From DASUBN01 sp035465695 (GTDB lineage: Bacteria; Pseudomonadota; Gammaproteobacteria; Natronospirales; REEB76), in NCBI GenBank assembly GCA_035465695.1, contig DATIVR010000099.1, forward strand, positions 1 through 18,104: DNA of 18,104 bases, in the 5' to 3' direction. The translations under genes and the position numbers were made by a program. The notes beneath the pieces are model-generated. The model did not search any database, was not told the origin of the DNA, and saw only the letters and a list, made by a program, of their open reading frames with translations. Shown piece after piece: positions 6,052 through 12,300 of this stretch. How positions within the stretch are numbered: position 1 is the first letter of the stretch; the number at the start of each line of letters is the position of its first letter.

Positions 6052-6168
6052 TCAGGTCCCTGTGAGGAGGTGCAGGAGACCTGTGACGGCCGCGAACACG
6101 ACCAAGGAGGCGAGATAGATGCCCAGGAACCACAGCCAGGCCTTGAGCCGCCGACCCAGCAGCTTCAA
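6052..6168 (-). CDS. DUF2474/CydX-like small oxidase subunit
   Basis: Thirty-eight codons run from TTG 6168 to TGA 6052-6054. The protein has a basic N-terminus (KLLGRRLKAW), then one membrane helix (WLWFLGIYLASLVVFAAVTGLLHLL). A W followed by LAS in the helix is the pattern of DUF2474 proteins encoded after cyanide-insensitive bd oxidases. It is thought to be the accessory single-helix subunit, comparable in place to CydX, that stabilises the oxidase. The TTG overlaps the cydB stop by four bases, and GAGGG sits six bases upstream, giving strong context for a non-ATG start. It is too short for most gene callers and would be missed by them. The family assignment is from memory of its pattern. 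Confidence 0.7.
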   Translation of the reverse strand: MKLLGRRLKAWLWFLGIYLASLVVFAAVTGLLHLLTGT

Positions 6169-7166
6169 TGGTATCCCTCGCCGGCCTTCACCCTGCCGCT
6201 GAAGATGTAGTAGCCCGCGATGGTGTAGGTGAGTATGACGGGGATGACGATCAGGAAGCCCACCAGCTCGAAGATCTGGCTGGCCGCGGGCGCGGCCGCC
6301 TGCTCGAAGGTTAGCGCGCGCGGCACCAGATACGGCCAGATGCTGATGATGAGCCCCAGGTATGCCAGCATGAACAGCCCGACTGCGCAGTAGAACGGCA
6401 CATAGTCGTGGCGCCGCTTGAGCGCATACCAGCAGCCTGCCGCCAGCAGGATGGTGGCCAAGGGCACCTGCGACAGGTAGTAGAAGTTCGGCACCGAGAA
6501 CCAGCGCTCGCGGATGAAGGGGTACTCGAGCGGTGTCCATAGGCTGACCACCGCGATGGCGACGAGCATCAAGGACAGGCAACGCCGCGCCATGCGGTAG
6601 CACCAATCCCGCAGCGCATGCTCGGTCTTCATGATCAGCCAGCTCGATCCCAGCAGCGCATAGCCCGCCATCACGCTCAGGCCCGTGAACACCGTGAACG
6701 GTGTCAGCCAATCGAAAGTACCGCCGGCATAACTGCCGTCCACCACGGTGATGCCCTGCACCACCGCCCCCAGCGTGATGCCCTGGCAGAGCGCCGTGAG
6801 CATGGAACCGGCGCTGAACGCCACGTCCCAGAGGAAGCGGCTCTTGTGGGCCTTGAACCGGAACTCGAAGGAGATGCCCCGGAAGATCAGTGCTACTAGC
6901 ATCAGGACCAGCGGGATATAGAGCGCCTGCAGCAGGATCGCGTAGGCGCGCGGGAACGCCGCCAGGAGTCCCACACCGCCCATCACCAGCCAGGTCTCGT
7001 TGCCGTCCCACACCCAGGCCACGCTATTCATCATGAGGTCGCGGTGGTCATGGTTGCGGGTGAAGGGGAACAGTATGCCGATGCCGAGATCGAAGCCGTC
7101 CATCACCACATAGATGGCCACGCCCAGCGCGATGATGCCCACCCACACCAGCGGCAGGATGCTCAT
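6165..7166 (-). CDS. cydB: Cytochrome bd-type ubiquinol oxidase subunit II
   Basis: This 333-residue protein is subunit II of the bd-type terminal oxidase, an inner-membrane partner of CydA. It begins MSILPLVWVGIIALGVAIYV and has the DGFDLGIGILFPF motif, then WVWDGNETWLVMGGVGLLAAFP, both hallmarks of CydB/CioB. About eight to nine hydrophobic helices follow, ending in TYTIAGYYIFSGRV. It is shorter than the E. coli protein, in the range of the CioB group. The start overlaps the cydA stop by four bases (ATGA). The product, with CydA, oxidises quinol and reduces oxygen to water, with high oxygen affinity or cyanide resistance depending on subtype. It is followed by the small DUF2474 gene in overlap, so the three are co-translated. 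Confidence 0.95.
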   Translation of the reverse strand: MSILPLVWVGIIALGVAIYVVMDGFDLGIGILFPFTRNHDHRDLMMNSVAWVWDGNETWLVMGGVGLLAAFPRAYAILLQALYIPLVLMLVALIFRGISFEFRFKAHKSRFLWDVAFSAGSMLTALCQGITLGAVVQGITVVDGSYAGGTFDWLTPFTVFTGLSVMAGYALLGSSWLIMKTEHALRDWCYRMARRCLSLMLVAIAVVSLWTPLEYPFIRERWFSVPNFYYLSQVPLATILLAAGCWYALKRRHDYVPFYCAVGLFMLAYLGLIISIWPYLVPRALTFEQAAAPAASQIFELVGFLIVIPVILTYTIAGYYIFSGRVKAGEGYH

Positions 7167-8542
7167 CCCTGGTCCTCCACGCCGCCGAAGGCAGGCCGCG
7201 CCGGCGGCGTCTTGCCGCTGGCGGGCACCGGCGGCTTGGCTGCGGCCGGGCCGCCGCGGATGACCTTGAGCAGGTAATACAGGTATGCAGCCATCACCGC
7301 TGCATACACGACGATGAAGGTGACGAAGGACCACAACACCTGGCCCGCGGGGACCTCGGTCGCCACATCCGCGGTGCGCAGCACCCCATAGACCACCCAC
7401 GGCTGGCGGCCGGTCTCCGCCACCCACCACCCGGCCACCGTGGCGATGAAACCGGCCGGCACCATCCATACCGCCGCGGTCAGGAACCAACGCGGCACTT
7501 CGTCCGTGCGCCGCTTCAAGTACCAGGCGCCGAGCCAGGCATAGGCCAGCATCAGCAGGCCCAATCCCACCATGATGCGGAAGGCGAAGAAAGGCAGCGG
7601 GATGGTCGGCCAGTCCGAGGGCGGCGCGGCGTCCAGGCCGATCACCACGCCATCCACCGAATGCTTGATGATGAGGCTGCCGGCATCCGGTATCTCCAGC
7701 GAATACTTGTTGCTGCGGGTCTTGGCGTCGGGCCAGCCGAACAGCACCAGCGGCGCATGGCCACCGGTCTGCCAGTGGCCTTCGATGGCGGCCACCTTGA
7801 TGGGCTGATATCTCTCGGCGACGAGACCCTGCTGGTCGCCGGCCAGGATCTGCAGCGGCGCCAGTATCGCAGCGGCGACGATGGCGAAACGGAAGCTGAA
7901 ATGGCCGAAGCGCGGCTCGGCTCCTCGCCGCCACAGGAACGCCGAGACGCCGGCCACGAACACGCTGGAGCTCAAGAGCGCCGCCAGCACCATATGCGCC
8001 AGCCGGTAGGGAAACGACGGGTTGAATACGATCTGCCACCAGTCCACCGGGTAGAAGACGCCGTCACGCAGCTCCGCGCCGACGGGTGTCTGCATCCAGG
8101 AGTTGGCCGAAAGGATCCAGAAGGCAGAGGTCACCGTGCCTGCGGCCACCAGGAGCGTCGCGGTGTAGTGCAGGCCCTTACCGACCCGGTTCCAGCCGAA
8201 CAACATGATGCCGAGGAAGCCTGCCTCCATGAAGAAGGCCGTGAGCACCTCGTAACTCATGAGCGGCCCCACCACGCTGCCGGCGATGGCGGAGAAACGG
8301 CCGAAGTTGGTGCCGAACTCGTAGGACAGGACGATACCTGACACCACGCCCACGCCGAAGGTGAGCGCGAACAGCTTCACCCAGAAATGATAGTGACGCT
8401 TGTAGAACTCATCGCCGGTCTTGAGCCAGAGGCTCTCCAGGATGGCGAGGAATACCGCGAGGCCTATCGTCAGTGTCGGGAAGAGTATATGGAAGCTGAG
8501 GGTGAAGGCCATCTGCGCCCGTGAGAGCCACACCGCATCCAT
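7163..8542 (-). CDS. cydA: Cytochrome bd-type (cyanide-insensitive-like) ubiquinol oxidase subunit I
   Basis: This 459-residue subunit carries the hemes and quinol site. His18 in FHILFP and His183 in RLAHMVLA correspond to the E. coli axial heme ligands, Glu98/Glu106 in SYEVLTAFFMEAGF to the conserved glutamates, and Met324 in FRIMVG to the heme b558 ligand. The quinol loop has GDQQGLVAERYQPIKVAAIE with the conserved Lys249 and Glu254, and GRQPW is at 378-382. The loop is short, so this is the short-Q-loop branch that includes the cyanide-insensitive CioA. GGGAG lies about ten bases upstream of the ATG. Only 15 bases separate it from the asmA-like gene, so it is probably downstream in the same operon. 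No FNR-type box was seen directly ahead of it. Confidence 0.95.
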   Translation of the reverse strand: MDAVWLSRAQMAFTLSFHILFPTLTIGLAVFLAILESLWLKTGDEFYKRHYHFWVKLFALTFGVGVVSGIVLSYEFGTNFGRFSAIAGSVVGPLMSYEVLTAFFMEAGFLGIMLFGWNRVGKGLHYTATLLVAAGTVTSAFWILSANSWMQTPVGAELRDGVFYPVDWWQIVFNPSFPYRLAHMVLAALLSSSVFVAGVSAFLWRRGAEPRFGHFSFRFAIVAAAILAPLQILAGDQQGLVAERYQPIKVAAIEGHWQTGGHAPLVLFGWPDAKTRSNKYSLEIPDAGSLIIKHSVDGVVIGLDAAPPSDWPTIPLPFFAFRIMVGLGLLMLAYAWLGAWYLKRRTDEVPRWFLTAAVWMVPAGFIATVAGWWVAETGRQPWVVYGVLRTADVATEVPAGQVLWSFVTFIVVYAAVMAAYLYYLLKVIRGGPAAAKPPVPASGKTPPARPAFGGVEDQG

Positions 8543-8557
8543 GATCGACTTTCTCCC

Positions 8558-10003
8558 TCAGTAGGGCTTCACTGAGCCGTCATAGAATACGCTGCATCCC
8601 CGCTTGGTGAACAGGTCCTTGGTCTTGTTCACGATGTGGCGAACAGGCCCAGCGAGGGTCTTGATCACGCCGGGATTCTTCATCTTCGGCTTGCGGATGC
8701 TGCCTCGGAGCTGATCCTCGGCGATGACGCAGCCCTTGGCATCCACCAGGGCCAGGGTGACGTGATCGAAATCATCGGTGGTGAGATCCAGTTTGCCCTG
8801 CGCCGCGACGCGATGGGTATCTGTGGAAGCGGCCACGTCTTCGGTGTGCACCACGCCATGTGACACCTTCAGGTTCACCACGGCCACATGCACATGACTG
8901 GTGCCGCCCTTGCGGCCCTTGATGAGTTGCCCGTATTCGACTCCCTTGGTGGCCAGTATCCCGGTACCGTTGCCCACGAACAGGCCCAGGAAGTCCGCGA
9001 GGTCGAAGCGTTGTGTGCGTTCGAAACGCGTGAGTTCCTTGTCGAGGTCATAGCCATGCAGAGTCACGTCGCGGCCGTGGAAGGACACCGCCCCGTCCGC
9101 GCTCTGCAATATCTCCTTGTGGGTGCGACCAGAGTAGGTCAGATCCCCGGCCAGATCCACCTGGCCCTCGGCGATGGGCCTGAAGTGCAGGTCGCTCAGG
9201 ATGCGGGCGATCTGCACGCCCGGCACGTCCGCCATGAGGGCATAGTGCTCCTGGTCACCGGTTATCCGGGCGTGCACTTCGGCGGTGGCCTTCGCGCCGA
9301 AAGCCGTGAGTGTGATGGGCTGGAAGTCGAAGACCCCCTTGCCGGGAGCGCTCCCGCTCACCTTGAGGTCCGTGCCGCTGAACCTGCTGGTGATGACGGT
9401 CTTGCAGGTCATCTCGCCGCTGGAGAAACTCAGGCGCTCGACCGCGCGCCGCCCATCCGGCTTTTCGGAGTAGACGTCGTGTACCGTGGCATCGCAGTCA
9501 CGGGCGTCCACAGAAGCATTGCTCTTGGACTCCGCGTTCTTGGCCTGCTGGAAGCGGATCACGCCGCCGGTGACGACGACCTCGATGGGTCCATGGGCGC
9601 GCTTGTGCACGGGCGGCGTGCTCCGCACCAGGTCCAGGGTGCCATCGGTGCCTTTCATGATCAGGATGCGCGGATTGGTGAGGACGACCTTCTCCACCTC
9701 GGCATCCTTGTGCAACAGTGGCCACCAGCGGAAGCGGATGTAGGCGACGTCCACGGCGCCCATCTCGACTCCGCGGTTATGCACGTGCACGTCATGCAGC
9801 GTGACATTGAGCGAGGGGAACAGCCCGATGTCCATGGCGCCCTGCAGGCTCACCTGCATGCCCATGCCCTTGCTCGCGACCGCTTGCATCTTCTCGTGGA
9901 AGGAATCGGTGCGGGCGTAGGCCTTGAAACCAAGCCATACGAGGATGATGACGGCCACCAAGGCGGCGATCACGATGGAGAATATCTTGAGGGGTCTTTT
10001 CAA
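8558..10003 (-). CDS. AsmA-family envelope protein
   Basis: This 481-residue protein has an N-terminal membrane anchor (about residues 7-29: FSIVIAALVAVIILVWLGF) and a long periplasmic region. The family pattern is clear near the start: GMGMQVSLQGAMDIGLFPSLNVTLHDVHVHN, and near the middle a VVLTNPRILIMKGTDGTLDL repeat-like strand segment. The C-terminal third, with GRDVTLHGYDLDKELTRFERTQRFDLADFLGLF, is the conserved AsmA domain. AsmA-like proteins of this type act at the inner membrane/periplasm and are linked to lipid transport and outer-membrane assembly. It is shorter than E. coli AsmA. It sits directly upstream of cydA with a 15-base gap, which is unusual for both; co-transcription is likely but a functional link is unproven. 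Upstream lies a perfect hairpin (10016-10052). Confidence 0.88.
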   Translation of the reverse strand: MKRPLKIFSIVIAALVAVIILVWLGFKAYARTDSFHEKMQAVASKGMGMQVSLQGAMDIGLFPSLNVTLHDVHVHNRGVEMGAVDVAYIRFRWWPLLHKDAEVEKVVLTNPRILIMKGTDGTLDLVRSTPPVHKRAHGPIEVVVTGGVIRFQQAKNAESKSNASVDARDCDATVHDVYSEKPDGRRAVERLSFSSGEMTCKTVITSRFSGTDLKVSGSAPGKGVFDFQPITLTAFGAKATAEVHARITGDQEHYALMADVPGVQIARILSDLHFRPIAEGQVDLAGDLTYSGRTHKEILQSADGAVSFHGRDVTLHGYDLDKELTRFERTQRFDLADFLGLFVGNGTGILATKGVEYGQLIKGRKGGTSHVHVAVVNLKVSHGVVHTEDVAASTDTHRVAAQGKLDLTTDDFDHVTLALVDAKGCVIAEDQLRGSIRKPKMKNPGVIKTLAGPVRHIVNKTKDLFTKRGCSVFYDGSVKPY

Positions 10004-10015
10004 AGGTGTTCGGAG

Positions 10016-10052
10016 ATCCGTGGTAGCTCACGATGCGTGAGCTACCACGGAT
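10016..10052. terminator. Perfect 16-bp intergenic hairpin
   Basis: ATCCGTGGTAGCTCAC (10016-10031) and GTGAGCTACCACGGAT (10037-10052) are perfect inverted repeats with a five-base loop. On the + strand the stem runs into TTTTCC; on the - strand it is followed by CTCCG. The genes on both sides are - strand, so this is not a conventional terminator for the upstream gene unless it acts in both directions. It may be a palindromic repeat element or an RNA stabiliser or attenuator between the hypothetical gene and the asmA-like gene. Confidence 0.7.
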
Positions 10053-10118
10053 TTTCCGAGATTCACTTCTCTTTCCGCGGCATCCGGAATATGGAAAACC
10101 TGCCGCGGCCGCGAGCAT

Positions 10119-10604
10119 TCAGACCTGGGCGCGGCCTTTCGCAGTGAGCGTGTAGTTGTTGGCGTCCACTCTCGTGAACCAACCCTGCTGCACGCCGTAA
10201 TCGAGGCCGGCCACCAGGTCGGCGGGGCGGTGCTCGCGGTTCTTGGTCCACTGCAGGCTGAGTTCCTGCACGCTGAAGCTGTCCCCGCCGCGCTCGTGGA
10301 AGAAGGCGGCGAGGATCTCCACGATGTCTTCCGCCCAACGCACAGACTGGGCCGGCAGTCCGCCGCCGCCCTTGTCTCCCTGGTCCGTCATGACATGCTT
10401 GCCGTCGCGCACCGCGATCAAGCCGTTCGCGATGGCGAAGTCCTTGGCGGTCTTGAGCTGATCGGGAGTCGATACCCCGCCTGCGTTCCACATCAGGTCC
10501 ACGCGGCCCCAATCGATGGGTTCACCGGCACGCAGATGCATGTCCACCAGGAGATCGAGCAGACTCTGCGCCAATGCCGCGGGTGAGGTTTCTAGCTTGG
10601 CCAT
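10119..10604 (-). CDS. Hypothetical protein, possible winged-helix C-terminus
   Basis: This 161-residue protein starts at ATG 10604, preceded by CGGGAG seven bases away; the longer frame to 10697 has no support. The N-terminal half is helical with LAQSLLDLLVDMHLR and GRVDLMWNAGGVSTPDQLKTAKDFAIA. The C-terminal part reads VAGLDYGVQQGWFTRVDANNYTLTAKGRAQV, which has the shape of a helix, turn and wing and ends as many winged-helix proteins do. No known family is recognised. It is the first - strand gene ahead of the asmA-cyd group, with 115 bases to the next gene and a strong hairpin between. A TACACT at 10643-10638 is a possible -10 on the - strand. Function unknown. Confidence 0.7.
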   Translation of the reverse strand: MAKLETSPAALAQSLLDLLVDMHLRAGEPIDWGRVDLMWNAGGVSTPDQLKTAKDFAIANGLIAVRDGKHVMTDQGDKGGGGLPAQSVRWAEDIVEILAAFFHERGGDSFSVQELSLQWTKNREHRPADLVAGLDYGVQQGWFTRVDANNYTLTAKGRAQV

Positions 10605-11227
10605 GGATGGGCTCCCGGAGACTTGTTGTTGACCTTCAGTGTACATGGGCGCGGCAGCGGTTCTCCACAGGCTTCCGTAGTTCCGCCGGGGCGGCAATCA
10701 TGGCCGGGTCCGGTGTAAGGTCCGATCAACCGTCCACCCAGAGGCTGCCGGACGCATGGTGCGCAAGTCCACCGCTGCTATGTATGTAGCCTCAGGGCGG
10801 CGCCTGGCAGGGGACGTGCACCGCGGACAGGAGTGGATGCCGGTCCACGACGAAGGGAGTGCCGGTCATGGGCTGCAGGCCCAGTTCGCTGCCGCGGTTG
10901 GGTGAGAAGCCGCCGTGGGGCCGCATCCAGTTCCGGCAGCTACGCTACTTAGGGATATTCACACCGCCTCGAGGAAAACCCTTAGAGGAAATCACCGGGA
11001 CGGAATCTAAGGCCACTCGGCTCTCCTAGGCGATGGCGCACGCCAAGCGGGGCGGCGCTTCACCATTGCGCGCACCCTGGTAAATATTCCGCGATTCGTT
11101 TCGCTTTCCGCCTGAGAAAGCGTTGCGCATGTCTCACGCCGCCTCATGCGAAGTGCGGGGCGGCGCACGGATTGCCTGACTGCAAGCAACTACCTTGCTA
11201 GACCAGGCCCAACCTCAGGAGGAAACT
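10605..11227. other. Long gene-poor intergenic region
   Basis: Six hundred bases separate the hypothetical gene from the first Pro-rich gene. Contents seen: a 44-codon - strand ORF (10792-10926), a hairpin CGCTTTC/GAAAGCG (11102-11108 with 11116-11122), and an inverted repeat GCAAG-N7-CTTGC upstream of the AGGAGG at 11217-11222. The 10940-11100 part is relatively AT-richer. I see no clear sigma70 promoter or RNA gene; the promoter of the Pro-rich cluster must lie here. Confidence 0.5.
10792..10926 (-). CDS. Unidentified 44-codon ORF
   Basis: ATG 10926 to TGA 10792-10794 gives 44 residues, containing HGGFSPNRGSELGLQPMTG, then TPFVVDRHPLLSAVHVPC. There is no convincing Shine-Dalgarno sequence before the ATG; the frame is closed by a TAG some eight codons upstream. 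Its amino acid pattern is less random than the surroundings. The SPNRGSELG segment resembles the translation of a second - strand stretch at 16201-16227 (SPNRGAEYG), where several differences are synonymous. It might be a small protein or a leftover of a larger gene; no function is proposed. Confidence 0.3.
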   Translation of the reverse strand: MRPHGGFSPNRGSELGLQPMTGTPFVVDRHPLLSAVHVPCQAPP

Positions 11228-11590
11228 ATGCGAATTCTGTATACGACCTTGGCGGGACTGGTCCTCGGCGCCGCATCGGTGGCGGTCTTGGCGCAGCCCA
11301 CGGGCGCTCCGACCACTCCCAATACCACGCCCACCGCGCCGACGCCGGGCAACCCAAGCGGCCCCAACAATCCGATGAATCCGGCGTTCCCGAACAACCC
11401 GAATCCCGCGCCGACCACGCCGCCGCAGACCCTGCCGCCCAGCGGCATCACCCACTGCCCGCCGGCCGGCACGCCTGGGGCGCCGCCCAATACCCGCGCG
11501 CCTAACAGTCCGACGTCCATGCGCGCCCCCACGACGCCAAATGCGCCCAATACGCCGACACCGACGCCGTCGGCTCCGTGCCGTGGCTGA
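11228..11590 (+). CDS. Exported Pro/Thr/Asn-rich small protein, THCPP family, copy 1
   Basis: This 120-residue protein starts at ATG 11228 with AGGAGG six bases upstream. The first about 22 residues (RILYTTLAGLVLGAASVAVLAQ) are a Sec signal peptide with an ALAQ-type cleavage site. The mature part is low complexity, nearly all Pro, Thr, Asn, Ala and Gly, with repeats such as TPNTTPTAPTPGNP. It holds only two cysteines: one in SGITHCPPAG near the middle and one at the end (SAPCRG). Two further genes in tandem share the same layout, so this is a paralogous set. I do not recognise the family. Such chains are expected to be disordered and extracytoplasmic; cysteine pairing or metal binding is possible but unproven. 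It is the first gene of the cluster and the most repetitive. Confidence 0.7.
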   Translation: MRILYTTLAGLVLGAASVAVLAQPTGAPTTPNTTPTAPTPGNPSGPNNPMNPAFPNNPNPAPTTPPQTLPPSGITHCPPAGTPGAPPNTRAPNSPTSMRAPTTPNAPNTPTPTPSAPCRG

Positions 11591-11606
11591 TGTGGGTGTG
11601 AGATCC

Positions 11607-11641
11607 GCGTCGCCGAGGTGCGGTCAACCCCTCGGCGACGC
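11607..11641. repeat. 12-bp hairpin between copies 1 and 2
   Basis: GCGTCGCCGAGG (11607-11618) pairs perfectly with CCTCGGCGACGC (11630-11641) around an 11-base loop. It lies just after the stop of copy 1 and ends about eight bases before the AGGAG of copy 2. With no T-run it may be an mRNA-stabilising or processing structure, or a weak terminator giving more of copy 1 than of copies 2 and 3. Confidence 0.6.
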
Positions 11642-11659
11642 CGCTGATAGGAGATGACC

Positions 11660-11938
11660 ATGAGATACGTATGCGCCGCATTGTCCGGGCTGCTGCTCGG
11701 CATCGCGAGCATCGCTGCCACCGCACAGCCCCCCAGTCCGAGCCCCGCCAATGCCACGAGCGACGTGCCGAATCAGACGGCAGCGCCGAACGCCCCCACC
11801 CATTGCCCGCCCACGCCGGCCGGCACTTCGCCTCGCAGCCGTTCGCCCGACAGTGCCACCGCGACGCGCACACCGCCCGCGCCGAAGTACGCCAACAAGC
11901 CGACTCCGGGCGAACGGGAATCATCGCCCTGCCGCTGA
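11660..11938 (+). CDS. Exported Pro-rich small protein, THCPP family, copy 2
   Basis: This 92-residue protein starts at ATG 11660; AGGAG is six bases upstream, whereas the ATG at 11654 abuts it. The signal peptide is RYVCAALSGLLLGIASIAATAQ, clearly related in length and hydrophobic pattern to copy 1. The mature part is Pro/Ala/Ser/Thr-rich and carries NAPTHCPPTPAGTS and a C-terminal SSPCR, so the two-cysteine plan is kept. The tail is more basic and Ser-rich than copy 1. Copies 2 and 3 are only 20 bases apart, indicating co-transcription. The family is unknown to me. Confidence 0.68.
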   Translation: MRYVCAALSGLLLGIASIAATAQPPSPSPANATSDVPNQTAAPNAPTHCPPTPAGTSPRSRSPDSATATRTPPAPKYANKPTPGERESSPCR

Positions 11939-11958
11939 CGCGGCATCAGGAGGACATC

Positions 11959-12240
11959 ATGAGATGCATTACCGCTTCCTTTGCCGCAATCCTGCTCGGT
12001 GCCGCAGCGATCACGGCTGCAGTGGCGGCGCCGGCAGCGGTACCTGCCAGCACCGCTCCACCTAGCGCCACCACGCATTGCCCGCCGGCATCACATACCT
12101 CCGCGCATGCGGACCCGCGTCGTCCATCCCGGCTCGCCAAGCCGAATCACCTGGGCCATGAACATCGTGCGGCCAAGCCTCACCCTGCCCATAGCGCCAC
12201 GGCGCCCAGGCGAGCGCCAGGGTTGAAGCCTTGCCACTGA
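11959..12240 (+). CDS. Exported His-rich small protein, THCPP family, copy 3
   Basis: This 93-residue protein starts at ATG 11959 with AGGAGG upstream. The signal peptide RCITASFAAILLGAAAITAAVAA resembles copies 1 and 2. The mature part carries SATTHCPPASHTS and ends LKPCH, keeping both cysteines. In contrast to the others it is rich in His (nine after the signal), Arg and Lys, with NHLGHEHR and PHPAH. A histidine-rich exported protein next to a metal-transporter-like gene suggests metal binding, but the transporter is on the other strand, so this is inference only. A frame that starts further upstream (11671) lies inside copy 2 and is not used. Confidence 0.65.
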   Translation: MRCITASFAAILLGAAAITAAVAAPAAVPASTAPPSATTHCPPASHTSAHADPRRPSRLAKPNHLGHEHRAAKPHPAHSATAPRRAPGLKPCH

Positions 12241-12268
12241 CCCGTTCTGTCTGCAAGTAAAGACTTCG

Positions 12269-12300
12269 CTGAGGCGGCTGCGGTGCCGGGGACGCCTCAG
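12269..12300. terminator. Hairpin between convergent genes (copy 3 and Nramp-like)
   Basis: CTGAGGCG (12269-12276) pairs with CGCCTCAG (12293-12300) across a 16-base loop. It lies between the stop of copy 3 and the stop of the Nramp-like gene and overlaps the last codon of the latter. No T-run follows on either side, so a bidirectional terminator role is inferred from location. Confidence 0.45.

Noticed and set aside
6052..7011. A 319-codon - strand frame within cydB
   Set aside because: Only its last 38 codons (the DUF2474-like part) are believable; the rest is an alternate frame of cydB.
6165..8039. A continuous 624-codon frame joining part of cydA to cydB
   Set aside because: The first part is a frame-shifted reading of cydA; the real subunits are separate genes overlapping by four bases.
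8888..10147. A long (419 codon) + strand frame opposite the asmA-like gene
   Set aside because: It is an antisense shadow. The opposite strand has a clear AsmA-family protein with a membrane anchor; this frame has no family pattern and no ribosome-binding site.
11041..11122. The CGCTTTC/GAAAGCG stem as a riboswitch
   Set aside because: A 7-bp stem alone is too little, and no known riboswitch core is visible around it.
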